Of a stretch of 26,849 nt of DNA, positions 1 to 8,242 are shown piece by piece. The stretch lies in the NCBI GenBank assembly GCA_026985685.1, contig JALSQA010000402.1:1-26849 (forward strand). Direction: 5' to 3'. This DNA comes from Campylobacterales bacterium. GTDB lineage: Bacteria; Campylobacterota; Campylobacteria; Campylobacterales; QNZT01. Under the pieces are notes generated by a model. It did not search any database, had not been told where the DNA came from, and saw only the letters and a list, made by a program, of their open reading frames with translations. The stretch's first letter is position 1; the number at the start of each line of letters is the position of its first letter. The position numbers were made by a program, and so were the translations under genes.

Positions 1-1
1 G

Positions 2-610
2 TACTGGAAAAGAAGATTACAAAATCTCAATGAAAAGAGAAAACGACTTGAGAAAAGAACAAAAACAACAAATATCATGGGTGATCTTGATGACCTTGAA
101 GCCCAGGCTGAAAATGCACAAACTATGCTTGATAGCATGAAAGTGATGATCAAACAAGCCAATATCAAAGCTAAACAGATGGCATCTGTATATAATTATC
201 TCAAGATGAAAGCCCCATCTGATGGTGTTATAGTTATGAAAAACATCAAAGTTGGTGATATGGTAATGCCTGGTATGCTAACGATCATGATGGTTGATAC
301 AGAAGATTTAGCAATTGATATCTCTATACCAGCTAGTACATTAAAACTAGTACGTGTAGGACAAAAAGTAGATGTACTTATAGATGCTTTTCATTTTCGT
401 ACAAAAGGAGTCGTTGATGCAATCATACCAGATGCAAATCCAATGACACATAAAATAAAAATGCGTGTAACATTTAACAAAAAAGATGAGAACATACTTC
501 CTGGTATGTATGCAAAAGTAATCGTAAACTCAGAAGAATATTTAGAAACAAAAACTAAAGAGAAACAAAAAAAAGAAAAATCTACATTACATCCTCTTAA
601 ACTTGATTAA
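2..610 (+). CDS. Efflux adaptor (membrane fusion protein, HlyD type), 3' part
   Basis: The reading frame is open to the left edge, so the signal peptide and first lipoyl half are outside the window; the first in-frame ATG at 77 is internal. Visible in order: a long charged helix of the periplasmic coiled-coil hairpin, the second lipoyl half (APSDGVIV, then GDMVMPG), a beta-barrel domain with the conserved NPMTH stretch, and a Lys-rich tail. Adaptors of this kind join an inner-membrane RND pump to a TolC-type outer-membrane channel. It is clearly homologous to the adaptor at 4287-5084 on the other strand, sharing YNYLK, DGVIV, MPGM and NPMTH in the same order, but carries an extra C-terminal tail. 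A terminator-like hairpin follows at 621, so this is probably the last gene of its operon. The pump it serves is not visible. Confidence 0.85.
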   Translation, partial: YWKRRLQNLNEKRKRLEKRTKTTNIMGDLDDLEAQAENAQTMLDSMKVMIKQANIKAKQMASVYNYLKMKAPSDGVIVMKNIKVGDMVMPGMLTIMMVDTEDLAIDISIPASTLKLVRVGQKVDVLIDAFHFRTKGVVDAIIPDANPMTHKIKMRVTFNKKDENILPGMYAKVIVNSEEYLETKTKEKQKKEKSTLHPLKLD

Positions 611-619
611 CAGAGTAAG

Positions 620-666
620 TTTAACTTAATGGCACCTACAATGCCATTAAGTTAAAAAAATTTTTT
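620..666 (+). terminator. Hairpin terminator of the left-edge adaptor gene
   Basis: A perfect 14-bp stem (TTAACTTAATGGCA at 621-634 pairing with 642-655, one more T-A pair outside) with a 7-base loop starts 11 bases after the adaptor stop. A short A run and then TTTTTT (661-666) follow. The A run between stem and T tract is atypical, but position and stem fit a terminator. Confidence 0.6.
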
Positions 667-676
667 GGAAGTCTTG

Positions 677-768
677 CTTGGGCTAGACTCCTACAAGATG
701 GGACTAAAGTCTCCATTGCCAAGAATGATAATTCTTTAATTTATATTAGAAGCGGAAACTTTAGTCCC
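677..768. repeat. Compound REP-like palindrome
   Basis: GGGACTAAAGTCTCC (700-714) is repeated inverted at 754-768 with 14 of 15 bases matching. Between the arms sits a smaller perfect hairpin, AAGAAT-GATA-ATTCTT (721-736). On the left, CTTGGGC (677-683) can pair with GCCAAG (718-723), with AGACT/AGTCT (686-690/708-712) inside. Two inverted related units next to CTCCTACAA resemble REP/BIME elements spread by RAYT transposases. That link is from memory of such repeats, and no second copy occurs in this window. Confidence 0.5.
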
Positions 769-849
769 CAATTTACACTTTTTAGTTTAAAAATATTTGT
801 GGACAACGCTAAGATCAGAACAGAAAATATATAAGCATAATGAAAATAT

Positions 850-892
850 AAAAGTTATAAGTTTATTTATAGTTCAACTTATAACTTTTTTT
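850..892. terminator. Bidirectional hairpin terminator
   Basis: A 14-bp perfect stem (AAAAGTTATAAGTT at 850-863 with 876-889) and a 12-base loop. On the plus strand the stem runs into seven T (886-892). On the minus strand the descending arm ends in four T, followed by ATATTTT. It lies 48 bases past the RND C-half stop and is the best terminator for the minus-strand efflux operon. Confidence 0.65.
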
Positions 893-897
893 AACAT

Positions 898-932
898 AAT
901 CATAATCTAAATATATAAATTAGATTATGATT
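898..932. repeat. Perfect 13-bp inverted repeat after the RND operon stop
   Basis: AATCATAATCTAA (898-910) and its exact complement at 920-932 enclose a 9-base A/T loop, 5 bases beyond the RND C-half stop codon. There is no T tract on the minus strand, so it may be a 3'-end stabilising hairpin that works with the terminator at 850-892. Confidence 0.5.
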
Positions 933-936
933 TTAT

Positions 937-2607
937 TTAGATAGCTTTCGTATTGTACATCAATACAGGAACAAATATCAATGAAACAGCTACAGCAGCA
1001 ACTGTTCCAGATATCAAAGCAACACCCAAACCACCAAAGATAGGATCAGTTGCTAACAATGCCGAACCTAGTATAATAGCTACAGCAGTTAAAAAGATAG
1101 GTTTTGCCCTCGTTGCTGTTGCTACTGCAATAGCTTCACGTTTTTCCATGCCTTTATCTTGCATCAATGATTTGGTAAAATCGATCAATAAAAGAGAGTT
1201 TCTTGAGCTAATACCCATCAAAGCAATAAAACCAATCAAAGATGTTGCCGTTAAGAAAAATGTGTCTGTCGTAACCAAATCAGCTACCCAGTGCCCAATA
1301 ATTACACCAATAATAGATAAGAAACTACCACCTAATATAATACCGCTAATCGCAAAACTTTTATAATAAATTACTAATAATAAGAAGATTAAAACCAATG
1401 CAGCAATAAAAGCTCCACCCAAATCTCTAAAAGTATCAAGAGAGACTTTCATCTCACCATCCCAGCGAAGTAGATATTTCTCACCTGTTTTTTTATCTAC
1501 TAAATGTAAATCAAACATATATGTAGACATACCAGGCTCTTTTGTTACAATATAATCTTTAGAAAACTCTTTAATCATCTTATCTCTAGCATCAAGCAAT
1601 GGATATAACTGTGATTGCATATCTGTTTCTGCTAAAACATTAAGCATTTTTTTCAAATCTTTTGAAAATATTGTTGGAGAATTTTTTACTTCTACGATAT
1701 TTACAAGTTCATTTACAGGTACCATCATACCTTTTTGATTCATAAGGCGTAGTGATGATAATTTCGCATCTAAAGCATCACGGGATTTTTCATCAATTTT
1801 TTTAGATTTATCCAACACTACAAACAGAGGTATTTGGTCAGGAGAGTTTTGTGAATTTTTAACAGCAACAGACATACCTTCAAACGCTAAATAAAGAATA
1901 TTATTTAACTGTTTCAAAGAGACTCCAGATCTTGCTATTTTTTCAGAGTCAGCTATCAATTCATACTTTTTGTACATTTCATCTTGCATTATATCTACAT
2001 CAACTAAGCCATCTGTTTTAACTAATATATCTTTAACTTTTTGAGCCATGCTTCTGATGGATTTAGCATTTTCTCCATAAACTTCTACGACTATTGAAGC
2101 CATAGTAGGAGGACCTGCTGGCTGTTCAATCATCTTGATGCTAGTTTGAGGTACAAGTGTTTGACATTTTGAATGAATTATAGGTCTAAGTCTTTCCACC
2201 ATCAAATATGAAGGCTCTTCTCTATGATGCTTATCTGTTAAATTAACAACAATTTCAGCCATGTTTTCACCCTGCTTCAATGATGAGCCCTTAACCAAAC
2301 CAGCATAATCTAATGGAGCACCTTGACCTAAGAAAACTTCACTATTTACAACAGCCTTTTCGTGAGTTAATACATCTATTACACAATCTGTTATTTTATG
2401 AGTTTGCTCTATCGAACTACCAGAGGGTGCATCCACATATATAGAGAATGTATTAGCACTTTTTCCAGGAAGCATCCTTGCCAAAACTAACTTTGTAGGC
2501 AACATCATGATAGAAGCACCAAGTGCAACAAATGTTAAAATAATAACCATTAAACGTTTTTTACGTACGCCATTAACATTATATATAAATTTTTCTAGCC
2601 ACTTCAT
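937..2607 (-). CDS. RND efflux permease, C-terminal half (TM7-TM12)
   Basis: 556 aa. It begins where the second half of an AcrB/CusA-type pump begins: a short amphipathic start, TM7 at about residues 19-36, a large periplasmic porter/docking region to about 395, then five helices to the end (TM8-TM12). TM10 carries GISSRNSLL, where AcrB has Lys940 in GLSAKNAIL; here Arg469 sits at that site, and the relay Thr is kept (Thr507 in KPIFLT). Family pumps are normally single chains of about 1,000-1,100 aa; this protein and the next gene sum to 1,112 aa. The ATG overlaps the stop of the N-terminal half in an ATGA and has its own GGAG seven bases upstream, so it looks translated as a separate, coupled chain. 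It should pair with the N-half product in the inner membrane. Substrate unknown. Confidence 0.9.
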   Translation of the reverse strand: MKWLEKFIYNVNGVRKKRLMVIILTFVALGASIMMLPTKLVLARMLPGKSANTFSIYVDAPSGSSIEQTHKITDCVIDVLTHEKAVVNSEVFLGQGAPLDYAGLVKGSSLKQGENMAEIVVNLTDKHHREEPSYLMVERLRPIIHSKCQTLVPQTSIKMIEQPAGPPTMASIVVEVYGENAKSIRSMAQKVKDILVKTDGLVDVDIMQDEMYKKYELIADSEKIARSGVSLKQLNNILYLAFEGMSVAVKNSQNSPDQIPLFVVLDKSKKIDEKSRDALDAKLSSLRLMNQKGMMVPVNELVNIVEVKNSPTIFSKDLKKMLNVLAETDMQSQLYPLLDARDKMIKEFSKDYIVTKEPGMSTYMFDLHLVDKKTGEKYLLRWDGEMKVSLDTFRDLGGAFIAALVLIFLLLVIYYKSFAISGIILGGSFLSIIGVIIGHWVADLVTTDTFFLTATSLIGFIALMGISSRNSLLLIDFTKSLMQDKGMEKREAIAVATATRAKPIFLTAVAIILGSALLATDPIFGGLGVALISGTVAAVAVSLIFVPVLMYNTKAI

Positions 2608-4274
2608 GAATGATCTCCGCCTTTTTTATCTTTTTGAAAATGGTGGTGATGATGATGCAATTTTGGTTTTTTGAGCATCTTATTTGCCAAATATGGTGTA
2701 AATATATATGCTACTACCAAAGAAGCAAAAAGAGCGACTGGTACATTATAAGGAATTGGTTTCATAAATTCACCCATCATTCCACCAACAAATGCCATAG
2801 GTACCATTGTCAAGATAATCGCCAGTGTTGCTATGTTTGTCGGTGCACCAATTTCATCTGTTGCAGTAACCATGATTTCATCAATTTCTCTATCAACAGC
2901 ATCGTGTTCATGCATATGTCTATGAATATTTTCAATAACAATAATAGCTGCATCAACCAGCAAACCAAGACTGAGTAAAAATGCAAATAGAGTAATCCTA
3001 TTAATCGTCTGTCCTGTAAGATAAGCGATAAAAAGTGTAACAGCCAAAATAGCAGGTACAGTAAATGTCACAATCAATGACTCTTTCCAACCAAGAGCTA
3101 AAACCAAAACAACTGCAATAATCAAAATAGTAATAACCAAGTGATGAACCAATTCATTTACCGCTTCATCCGCTCTTACACCATAATTTCTTGTTACTAC
3201 GTACCCTATTCCTTCTTTTGCCAATTCTTCATCATATTTCTTTAACTCTTCGATAACACCTTCAGCAACAAATACAGCATTTGTTCCTTTGAGTTTTGCA
3301 ACACTTAAGGTTATTTGTTCTTTCTTTTGATCAAATTTTCCAAACGTATGTTCTTCCTCATCACCTGTACTCTTTTTTTCTTCTCTTTGTATGATCTCAG
3401 CTGATTTATAATTTTGTACATCATAAGAATCTTCAACTGTAGCAACATCTTTTAGATAAATAGGAGAATTCATGTAAGAAGCAACAATAACATTTTTAAC
3501 ATCTTCGACACTATTGATCGCATTTTTGACACCAAAGATTGTTAATTCGTTGTCTTTTGTTCTTCCCTTTACATCAGGCACATTTACCGCCAATGCTTGT
3601 ACAGCTTGCATTATTTGCCCCAAAGACAGATGATAACCTGATAGTTTATATAAATCTACTTTGATATTAAACTGTTCTTTATGATCACCTTTTAGTGTTG
3701 TCTTAGATACGTTTTCAACAGAGTTAAAATCATTTTGTATTTTACGGACTTTTTTAAATAAATCAACACGATTTAGTGGTGAGCCATCCTTCAAATAAAA
3801 AGCAAATGTTAAAATAGGAACATCAATATCAATATCAAAAGGGCGGATTAACGGCTGCATAGCACCTTTTGGTAACTGATCCATATTTTGCATCACTTTA
3901 TCGTAAAGTTTTAAGTTTGAATCTTCACGATTTTCACCAATTTTATACATGACATTGATAATACCTACATTATCTGCTGCCATACCGTAAATATGTTTTA
4001 GACCAGATATCTCTCGCAATTTTCTCTCAAGCGGTTTTACGATGATATTATCAATCTCTTCAGGTGTTGAACCTGGTAAAGGAACTATAATAGTACCACC
4101 ACTAATAGCAATTTGGGGATCTTCTTCACGAGGCATTACCACCAATGACAAATATCCCATAGCCAATAAAAAAACCGCTAAAATCGGAGTTAAAGGGTTA
4201 TAGATAAATACCTTCGCCAATCGTCCAGCAACATCAGTTACAGGAACCTTGGCAATCTCTTCTTCTTTGTTCAT
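2604..4274 (-). CDS. RND efflux permease, N-terminal half (TM1-TM6)
   Basis: 556 aa, inner-membrane half pump. TM1 is at about residues 27-48, a large periplasmic porter/docking region runs to about 375, TM2-TM6 fill 378-530, and a basic His-rich tail follows. TM4 has GLLVDAAIIVIENI: Asp441 matches the first relay aspartate (AcrB Asp407), while Ala442 replaces Asp408, as in the single-Asp VDAA motif of heavy-metal pumps such as CusA. Two His clusters lie on the predicted cytoplasmic side, HRHMHEH (451-457) and six consecutive His (540-545). A strongly charged stretch (about 296-320, KKSTGDEEEH) sits before the second porter part. The chain stops after TM6, in a 4-bp ATGA overlap with the C-half gene. 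The start is supported by AAGGA six bases upstream. His clusters suggest metal handling, but drug or dye export is also possible. Confidence 0.9.
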   Translation of the reverse strand: MNKEEEIAKVPVTDVAGRLAKVFIYNPLTPILAVFLLAMGYLSLVVMPREEDPQIAISGGTIIVPLPGSTPEEIDNIIVKPLERKLREISGLKHIYGMAADNVGIINVMYKIGENREDSNLKLYDKVMQNMDQLPKGAMQPLIRPFDIDIDVPILTFAFYLKDGSPLNRVDLFKKVRKIQNDFNSVENVSKTTLKGDHKEQFNIKVDLYKLSGYHLSLGQIMQAVQALAVNVPDVKGRTKDNELTIFGVKNAINSVEDVKNVIVASYMNSPIYLKDVATVEDSYDVQNYKSAEIIQREEKKSTGDEEEHTFGKFDQKKEQITLSVAKLKGTNAVFVAEGVIEELKKYDEELAKEGIGYVVTRNYGVRADEAVNELVHHLVITILIIAVVLVLALGWKESLIVTFTVPAILAVTLFIAYLTGQTINRITLFAFLLSLGLLVDAAIIVIENIHRHMHEHDAVDREIDEIMVTATDEIGAPTNIATLAIILTMVPMAFVGGMMGEFMKPIPYNVPVALFASLVVAYIFTPYLANKMLKKPKLHHHHHHFQKDKKGGDHS

Positions 4275-4286
4275 AAAAGTTCCTTT

Positions 4287-5084
4287 CTACTCTTCAAATG
4301 TGATTTTTGTATACAACCCTGGATAAACAATCTTACCCTCTGTATCAAATGTAATTTTTACTTTAAATGTATGTGTCATAGGGTTTGAACTTGGAATGAT
4401 AGCTGATATCTTACCCTCATTATCTATTTTTACTGAAGGTATATTAACATGGACTTTTTTTCCAATCTTGATAAAGTGTAAATTCTTTTCAGACACTTCT
4501 GTCACAATACGTAAACGACTTAAATCTGTTAAGACCATTGCAGGCATTCCAGGCATTGCCATTTCACCAGAATTTATATTTTTTTGAACAATAACACCAT
4601 CATTTGGTGCTTTTACTTTCAAATAATTATATTGATTCAAAACTTCCTGTAGACGTGCTTTTGCCTGTTGTACTTGTTTTCTGGCTACTTTAACCATGTC
4701 ACGAAGATTTTTTTCCATCAACTCAATACCTTCATACTGAGCTTTAGAGATAATACCCTTAGCACGTAAACGTCTATTTCTTTGTAAATTTAATAATGCA
4801 TTACTGTGTTGATTTTGATACATTTGTAAAGATAAAAGAGCTTGTTGAATGGCAAGTTCAACTTGTGACTTTGCACTATCGATCTCTTTTGAATCGATTT
4901 CATATAAAAGATCACCTTTTTTAACACGATCACCTTCTGATACTGTTACATTTTTTACAAATCCCATATAACGGCTTGTAATCATTTTTCTATTGTCAGA
5001 TACTACTGTACCTGATAAATCCAATTTTGTTGCATAAGCATATGCACTAAGTATTGCTAATAATAATATTAATTTTTTCATCAT
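4287..5084 (-). CDS. Efflux adaptor (periplasmic membrane fusion protein)
   Basis: 265 aa. A signal peptide (MMKKLILLLAILSAYAYA) is followed by the first lipoyl half (about 25-60, EGDRVKKGDLLYEID), a coiled-coil hairpin rich in Gln, Arg and Lys (about 65-155), the second lipoyl half (APNDGVIV, then GEMAMPG) and a beta-barrel domain with NPMTH to the end. It is short for the family and seems to lack a C-terminal membrane-proximal domain. It should bridge the TolC-like channel encoded just upstream and the RND halves encoded just downstream. Two adjacent ATG codons compete: AGGAG lies only 2 bases before the first (5084) and 5 before the second (5081), so the second may be the true start, giving 264 aa. 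Confidence 0.9.
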   Translation of the reverse strand: MMKKLILLLAILSAYAYATKLDLSGTVVSDNRKMITSRYMGFVKNVTVSEGDRVKKGDLLYEIDSKEIDSAKSQVELAIQQALLSLQMYQNQHSNALLNLQRNRRLRAKGIISKAQYEGIELMEKNLRDMVKVARKQVQQAKARLQEVLNQYNYLKVKAPNDGVIVQKNINSGEMAMPGMPAMVLTDLSRLRIVTEVSEKNLHFIKIGKKVHVNIPSVKIDNEGKISAIIPSSNPMTHTFKVKITFDTEGKIVYPGLYTKITFEE

Positions 5085-5089
5085 CTCTC

Positions 5090-6526
5090 CTAATATGCAA
5101 GTCTATAGACTTCTAAGATTTTTTGGTTACGAACATTTTGTGTTTTTAATAAATTCAATAATTTTTCAATTTGCAAAGATTGCTTAATCACTACATCATT
5201 AATGGATGCGAGTCCCTCTTTATAACGTTCTTGATAATTTGTATAAATTTCCTGAGCTAATTCTAGCTCTTTTTTAAGACTTTGGACTTGCTTATCGGCA
5301 TTGGCTATTTCAGTAGTTATTTTTTTGTATTTTAACGCAATACCTTTTTTTGCCAATTCTACTTGTCTTTTTACTTTAAGACGTTTTAATTTTTCTTGTT
5401 CTAATTTATTGGCATCAACACCACCATTAAAAACATTTAATTTAGCTTGCACACCAAAGGTATATCTATCATGATCTTTAAAATCACCTAAAAATGTATT
5501 GTCACTACTGCCATACTCAACAAAAGCACCAACTTCAGGTTTAAAAGAAGCACTACTTACATCAACCATTTTTGATTGAATTTTTAAGCCAAGTTCTGCT
5601 TTTTTGATATCACGATTTCGTTTTAATACATTTTTTAATGGAATTTGACAATCAAAAGTATCTAAGGATACATGTTTAATTGATTTTACTTCATGATCTA
5701 ATAAAAAGGATAGAAAATCATATGAGAGTTCTCTATTTGCACGTGCTTGAAAAAGCATTCTTTCTACATTTGAAAGCTTTGATTCTACTTCCAATAAATC
5801 AGTATTTTTTGCATATCCCTCTTTTTTAAACTCAATTGTTGCATATTTTAAATGTTCAATATTGTTTTTGATTGTAGAGAGATCTTTTTCAAATTTATCC
5901 AATAATGAGATATCATAATATGTTTTACGAACTTCAAAAGATTTTTGAGCTTCAACTTTTTGTTTATCCAGTCTTGCCATCTTAGCCATATTTTGAGCTA
6001 TTTTTTTATAACTAGATAATTTATTACCAGTATAAATAGGAATAGCATACATAAGTTTCACATCAAAATGATTTCTGGCATCTGGGTTATTTAAATTTTT
6101 TGGTACAGTTGACAATAACTGTTTTCCCATATTTGGATCTTGCATAATATTGCTAAAAGCATTAAAATTACCACCAGACATTTGCAAGGCTTGTCCAACA
6201 CCTCCTAAAAACTCATCAAAACCAAAATCACCAAATGTAGCTTCTCTACTTTGTAATTTAAATCCAAAAACATTTCCAGCATCATTTGATCTAAGCCCCA
6301 TTATCGTTGCATCTAATTTACCAAAATTATAACCATTGGCAACTTTGACACCTAATTTAGCAATTTTTCTATCGAATTCTGCTATATCAATTTCAAGATT
6401 CTGCTGATTTGCTAATCTCAATGCCTTTTTTAGAGGAAGATTAGCATATGGTGCAGTATCATTGATGTCATCTGCATATACAAATGAAAAAAGCAGTAAA
6501 ATAGACCAAAGATATCTGTATTTCAT
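5090..6526 (-). CDS. TolC-like outer-membrane efflux channel
   Basis: 478 aa with a signal peptide (about 1-18, ending SFVYA). The rest has the pattern of two outer-membrane-efflux repeats: long heptad-like helices (about 185-260 and 395-470) flank a strand-rich middle with EVGAFVEYGSSD and YTFGVQAKLNVFNGGV, typical of TolC family beta-barrel strands. The region 75-150 has an unusual Gly/Asn/Phe/Met-rich insertion before the first strand segment. It is the first gene of the operon (channel, adaptor, RND-N, RND-C), with 5 bases or less between it and the adaptor. AGGAG precedes the ATG by 5 bases. I see only weak -10-like A/T runs upstream and do not call a promoter. Confidence 0.9.
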   Translation of the reverse strand: MKYRYLWSILLLFSFVYADDINDTAPYANLPLKKALRLANQQNLEIDIAEFDRKIAKLGVKVANGYNFGKLDATIMGLRSNDAGNVFGFKLQSREATFGDFGFDEFLGGVGQALQMSGGNFNAFSNIMQDPNMGKQLLSTVPKNLNNPDARNHFDVKLMYAIPIYTGNKLSSYKKIAQNMAKMARLDKQKVEAQKSFEVRKTYYDISLLDKFEKDLSTIKNNIEHLKYATIEFKKEGYAKNTDLLEVESKLSNVERMLFQARANRELSYDFLSFLLDHEVKSIKHVSLDTFDCQIPLKNVLKRNRDIKKAELGLKIQSKMVDVSSASFKPEVGAFVEYGSSDNTFLGDFKDHDRYTFGVQAKLNVFNGGVDANKLEQEKLKRLKVKRQVELAKKGIALKYKKITTEIANADKQVQSLKKELELAQEIYTNYQERYKEGLASINDVVIKQSLQIEKLLNLLKTQNVRNQKILEVYRLAY

Positions 6527-6602
6527 TGAAACTCCTATATTTTTTATAAATAGTTAAGATTTTACATAAAATAGGCTTACAGGTCTATTAGAAGGCAGAG
6601 AC

Positions 6603-6637
6603 GTACACTAGGGATTTGAATCCAATTTCTAGTGTAC
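6603..6637. repeat. Inverted repeat after serA
   Basis: GTACACTAG (6603-6611) pairs exactly with 6629-6637; GGATT and AATCC (6612-6616, 6619-6623) can form an inner stem. It lies 10 bases past the serA stop on the minus strand, but its T run precedes the stem rather than following it, so it is not a standard terminator. It could still end serA transcription or stabilise the 3' end. Confidence 0.45.
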
Positions 6638-6647
6638 AAAAAAGTTA

Positions 6648-8234
6648 TTAAATAACAGCGTATGAAACCCAGTTACATTCAGGTATAGAAGAGAGTTCAT
6701 TAAGTACATCTTTTGAGATTATATCATCCACTAAGATCACAGCAAGTGCACTTCCTTTTACATCACGACCTAGTCTAAAATCTGCGATATTGATGCTATG
6801 TGTACTTAAGGCTGTAGTAATTTGTGCGATAACACCTGGCTTATCTTGGTTTGAGAAGAAAATCATTTTTCCTTTTGGTTTAAAATCAAGCTTAATATCA
6901 TTGATATTGACAATTTTTTCATAAACATCAGAAAAAACTGTTCCACCAATACGAATCGTTCCATTATCGGTTGTTAAAGTTATTTCAATTTTATTTTTAT
7001 ATTCACTTTGATTTGGAACTTTAGCCGTTACGAGATCAATATTATGCTCTTTAGCTACAAATTCAGCATTTACATAATTTATTTTTTCACCTAGTGACTC
7101 TTTTAATGCACCAACAATTCCAAAAGTACCTAAACTTTCTACATATTCACCAACATCACCTTCAGCTTCGATTTTAAATGTCTTAATATGTCCTACATTT
7201 ACCTGTGCAGCCAGATAGCCAATCTTTTGTGCTAACTCTAAGTACGGCTTAACAAATGATGGTAATTCACTCTCTTTGATTGGTAAATTGAGTGCATTTG
7301 GATAGCTTGTTCCCCTTGCTGCACTGATAGCCTGTTCAACTGCCTGTGTTGCTATTTTTTCTTGAGATTCTAATGTATTTGCTCCTAGATGTGGTGTAAC
7401 TGATATATTTTCTAAATCTAAAAGCTTATTATTTATCGCTGGTTCTTTTACAAATACATCTATACCTGCATAAGCTATCTTACCACTTTTTAGACCATCA
7501 TATAATGCATCTTCATTATATAAACCACCTCTTGCACAATTTATAAGACGAACACCATCTTTCATCTTTGCAATTTCATCAGTGTTTATCATATCTATGG
7601 TCTCTTTATTTTTAGGCGTATGAATCGTAATAAAATCACATGAGAGTATATCTTCAAAATTTTTCGTATACGCCACACCCATATCCAAAGCTTTTGCAGG
7701 ATCAATATATGGATCATATGTCAAAACATCCATTTCAAAAGCCAAAGCTCTTTTTGCTACACGACTTCCGATATTACCAAAACCAATGATTCCAAGCTTC
7801 TTATCTTTAAGTTCAGTGCCATACCATTTTTCACGTTTCCATATACGTTCAAGTTTAAGATGATTATTTGCATTTGGAAAACTTCTAGCAGCACTTAACA
7901 TATGAGCCATTGTCAACTCAACCGCAGCAATAGTATTTGCAGTAGGTACATTCATGACTATAATACCCTTTTTACTACAACCTTCTATATCAACATTATC
8001 GACACCTACACCAGCTCTCACAATCGCTTTGATATTATCTGATTTATCTAAGAATTTTTGATCTACATCAGTAGAACTTCTAGTAATTGCAACATCATAC
8101 TCACCTATAACATCTAACAATTTATCTTTATCCATATCTGATGCGTCGATATAGTCTATATCACTTTCAGATGCCAGAATATCCAAACCTTTTTGATGTA
8201 TTTTGTCACAAACAATAACTTTTTTTATTTGCAT
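6648..8234 (-). CDS. serA: D-3-phosphoglycerate dehydrogenase
   Basis: 528 aa, cytoplasmic. It oxidises 3-phosphoglycerate to 3-phosphohydroxypyruvate with NAD+, the first step of serine synthesis. The substrate-binding fold is interrupted by the NAD domain with the fingerprint GFGNIG (151-156) and a following acidic Asp174. Catalytic residues are visible: Arg235 (NCARGG), Glu264 (FVKEP) and His282 (TPHLGA). The allosteric intervening domain covers about 315-450, and a C-terminal ACT domain follows from about 453 (KPGVIAQI), so this is the long form in which serine feedback through the ACT domain is expected. It lies at the end of the run rpsA - small membrane protein - serA. The start has GGGGA four bases upstream. 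Confidence 0.97.
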   Translation of the reverse strand: MQIKKVIVCDKIHQKGLDILASESDIDYIDASDMDKDKLLDVIGEYDVAITRSSTDVDQKFLDKSDNIKAIVRAGVGVDNVDIEGCSKKGIIVMNVPTANTIAAVELTMAHMLSAARSFPNANNHLKLERIWKREKWYGTELKDKKLGIIGFGNIGSRVAKRALAFEMDVLTYDPYIDPAKALDMGVAYTKNFEDILSCDFITIHTPKNKETIDMINTDEIAKMKDGVRLINCARGGLYNEDALYDGLKSGKIAYAGIDVFVKEPAINNKLLDLENISVTPHLGANTLESQEKIATQAVEQAISAARGTSYPNALNLPIKESELPSFVKPYLELAQKIGYLAAQVNVGHIKTFKIEAEGDVGEYVESLGTFGIVGALKESLGEKINYVNAEFVAKEHNIDLVTAKVPNQSEYKNKIEITLTTDNGTIRIGGTVFSDVYEKIVNINDIKLDFKPKGKMIFFSNQDKPGVIAQITTALSTHSINIADFRLGRDVKGSALAVILVDDIISKDVLNELSSIPECNWVSYAVI

Positions 8235-8242
8235 GATTTCCC

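Larger units (their letters stand above)
611..936. other. Non-coding region between two convergent efflux operons
   Basis: I see no plausible gene here. It holds a hairpin at 620-656 behind the plus-strand adaptor, a compound palindrome at 677-768, a hairpin at 850-889 and another at 898-932 behind the minus-strand RND operon. The stretch 769-849 shows nothing I recognise. Confidence 0.7.

Noticed and set aside
953..1366. Plus-strand open frame opposite the RND C-half
   Set aside because: Low-complexity Ala/Ile/Lys/Thr composition, and it lies fully antisense to a well-supported membrane protein gene; it is a shadow.
2612..2630. Programmed -1 frameshift joining the two RND halves
   Set aside because: A run of six A is present, but in the reading frame it does not form a standard slippery heptamer, and the second half has its own ribosome site and ATG; kept only as an alternative in the split-pump finding.
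6603..6637. Standard rho-independent terminator after serA
   Set aside because: The T run comes before the stem on the transcribed strand and nothing T-rich follows, so it is listed only as an inverted repeat.
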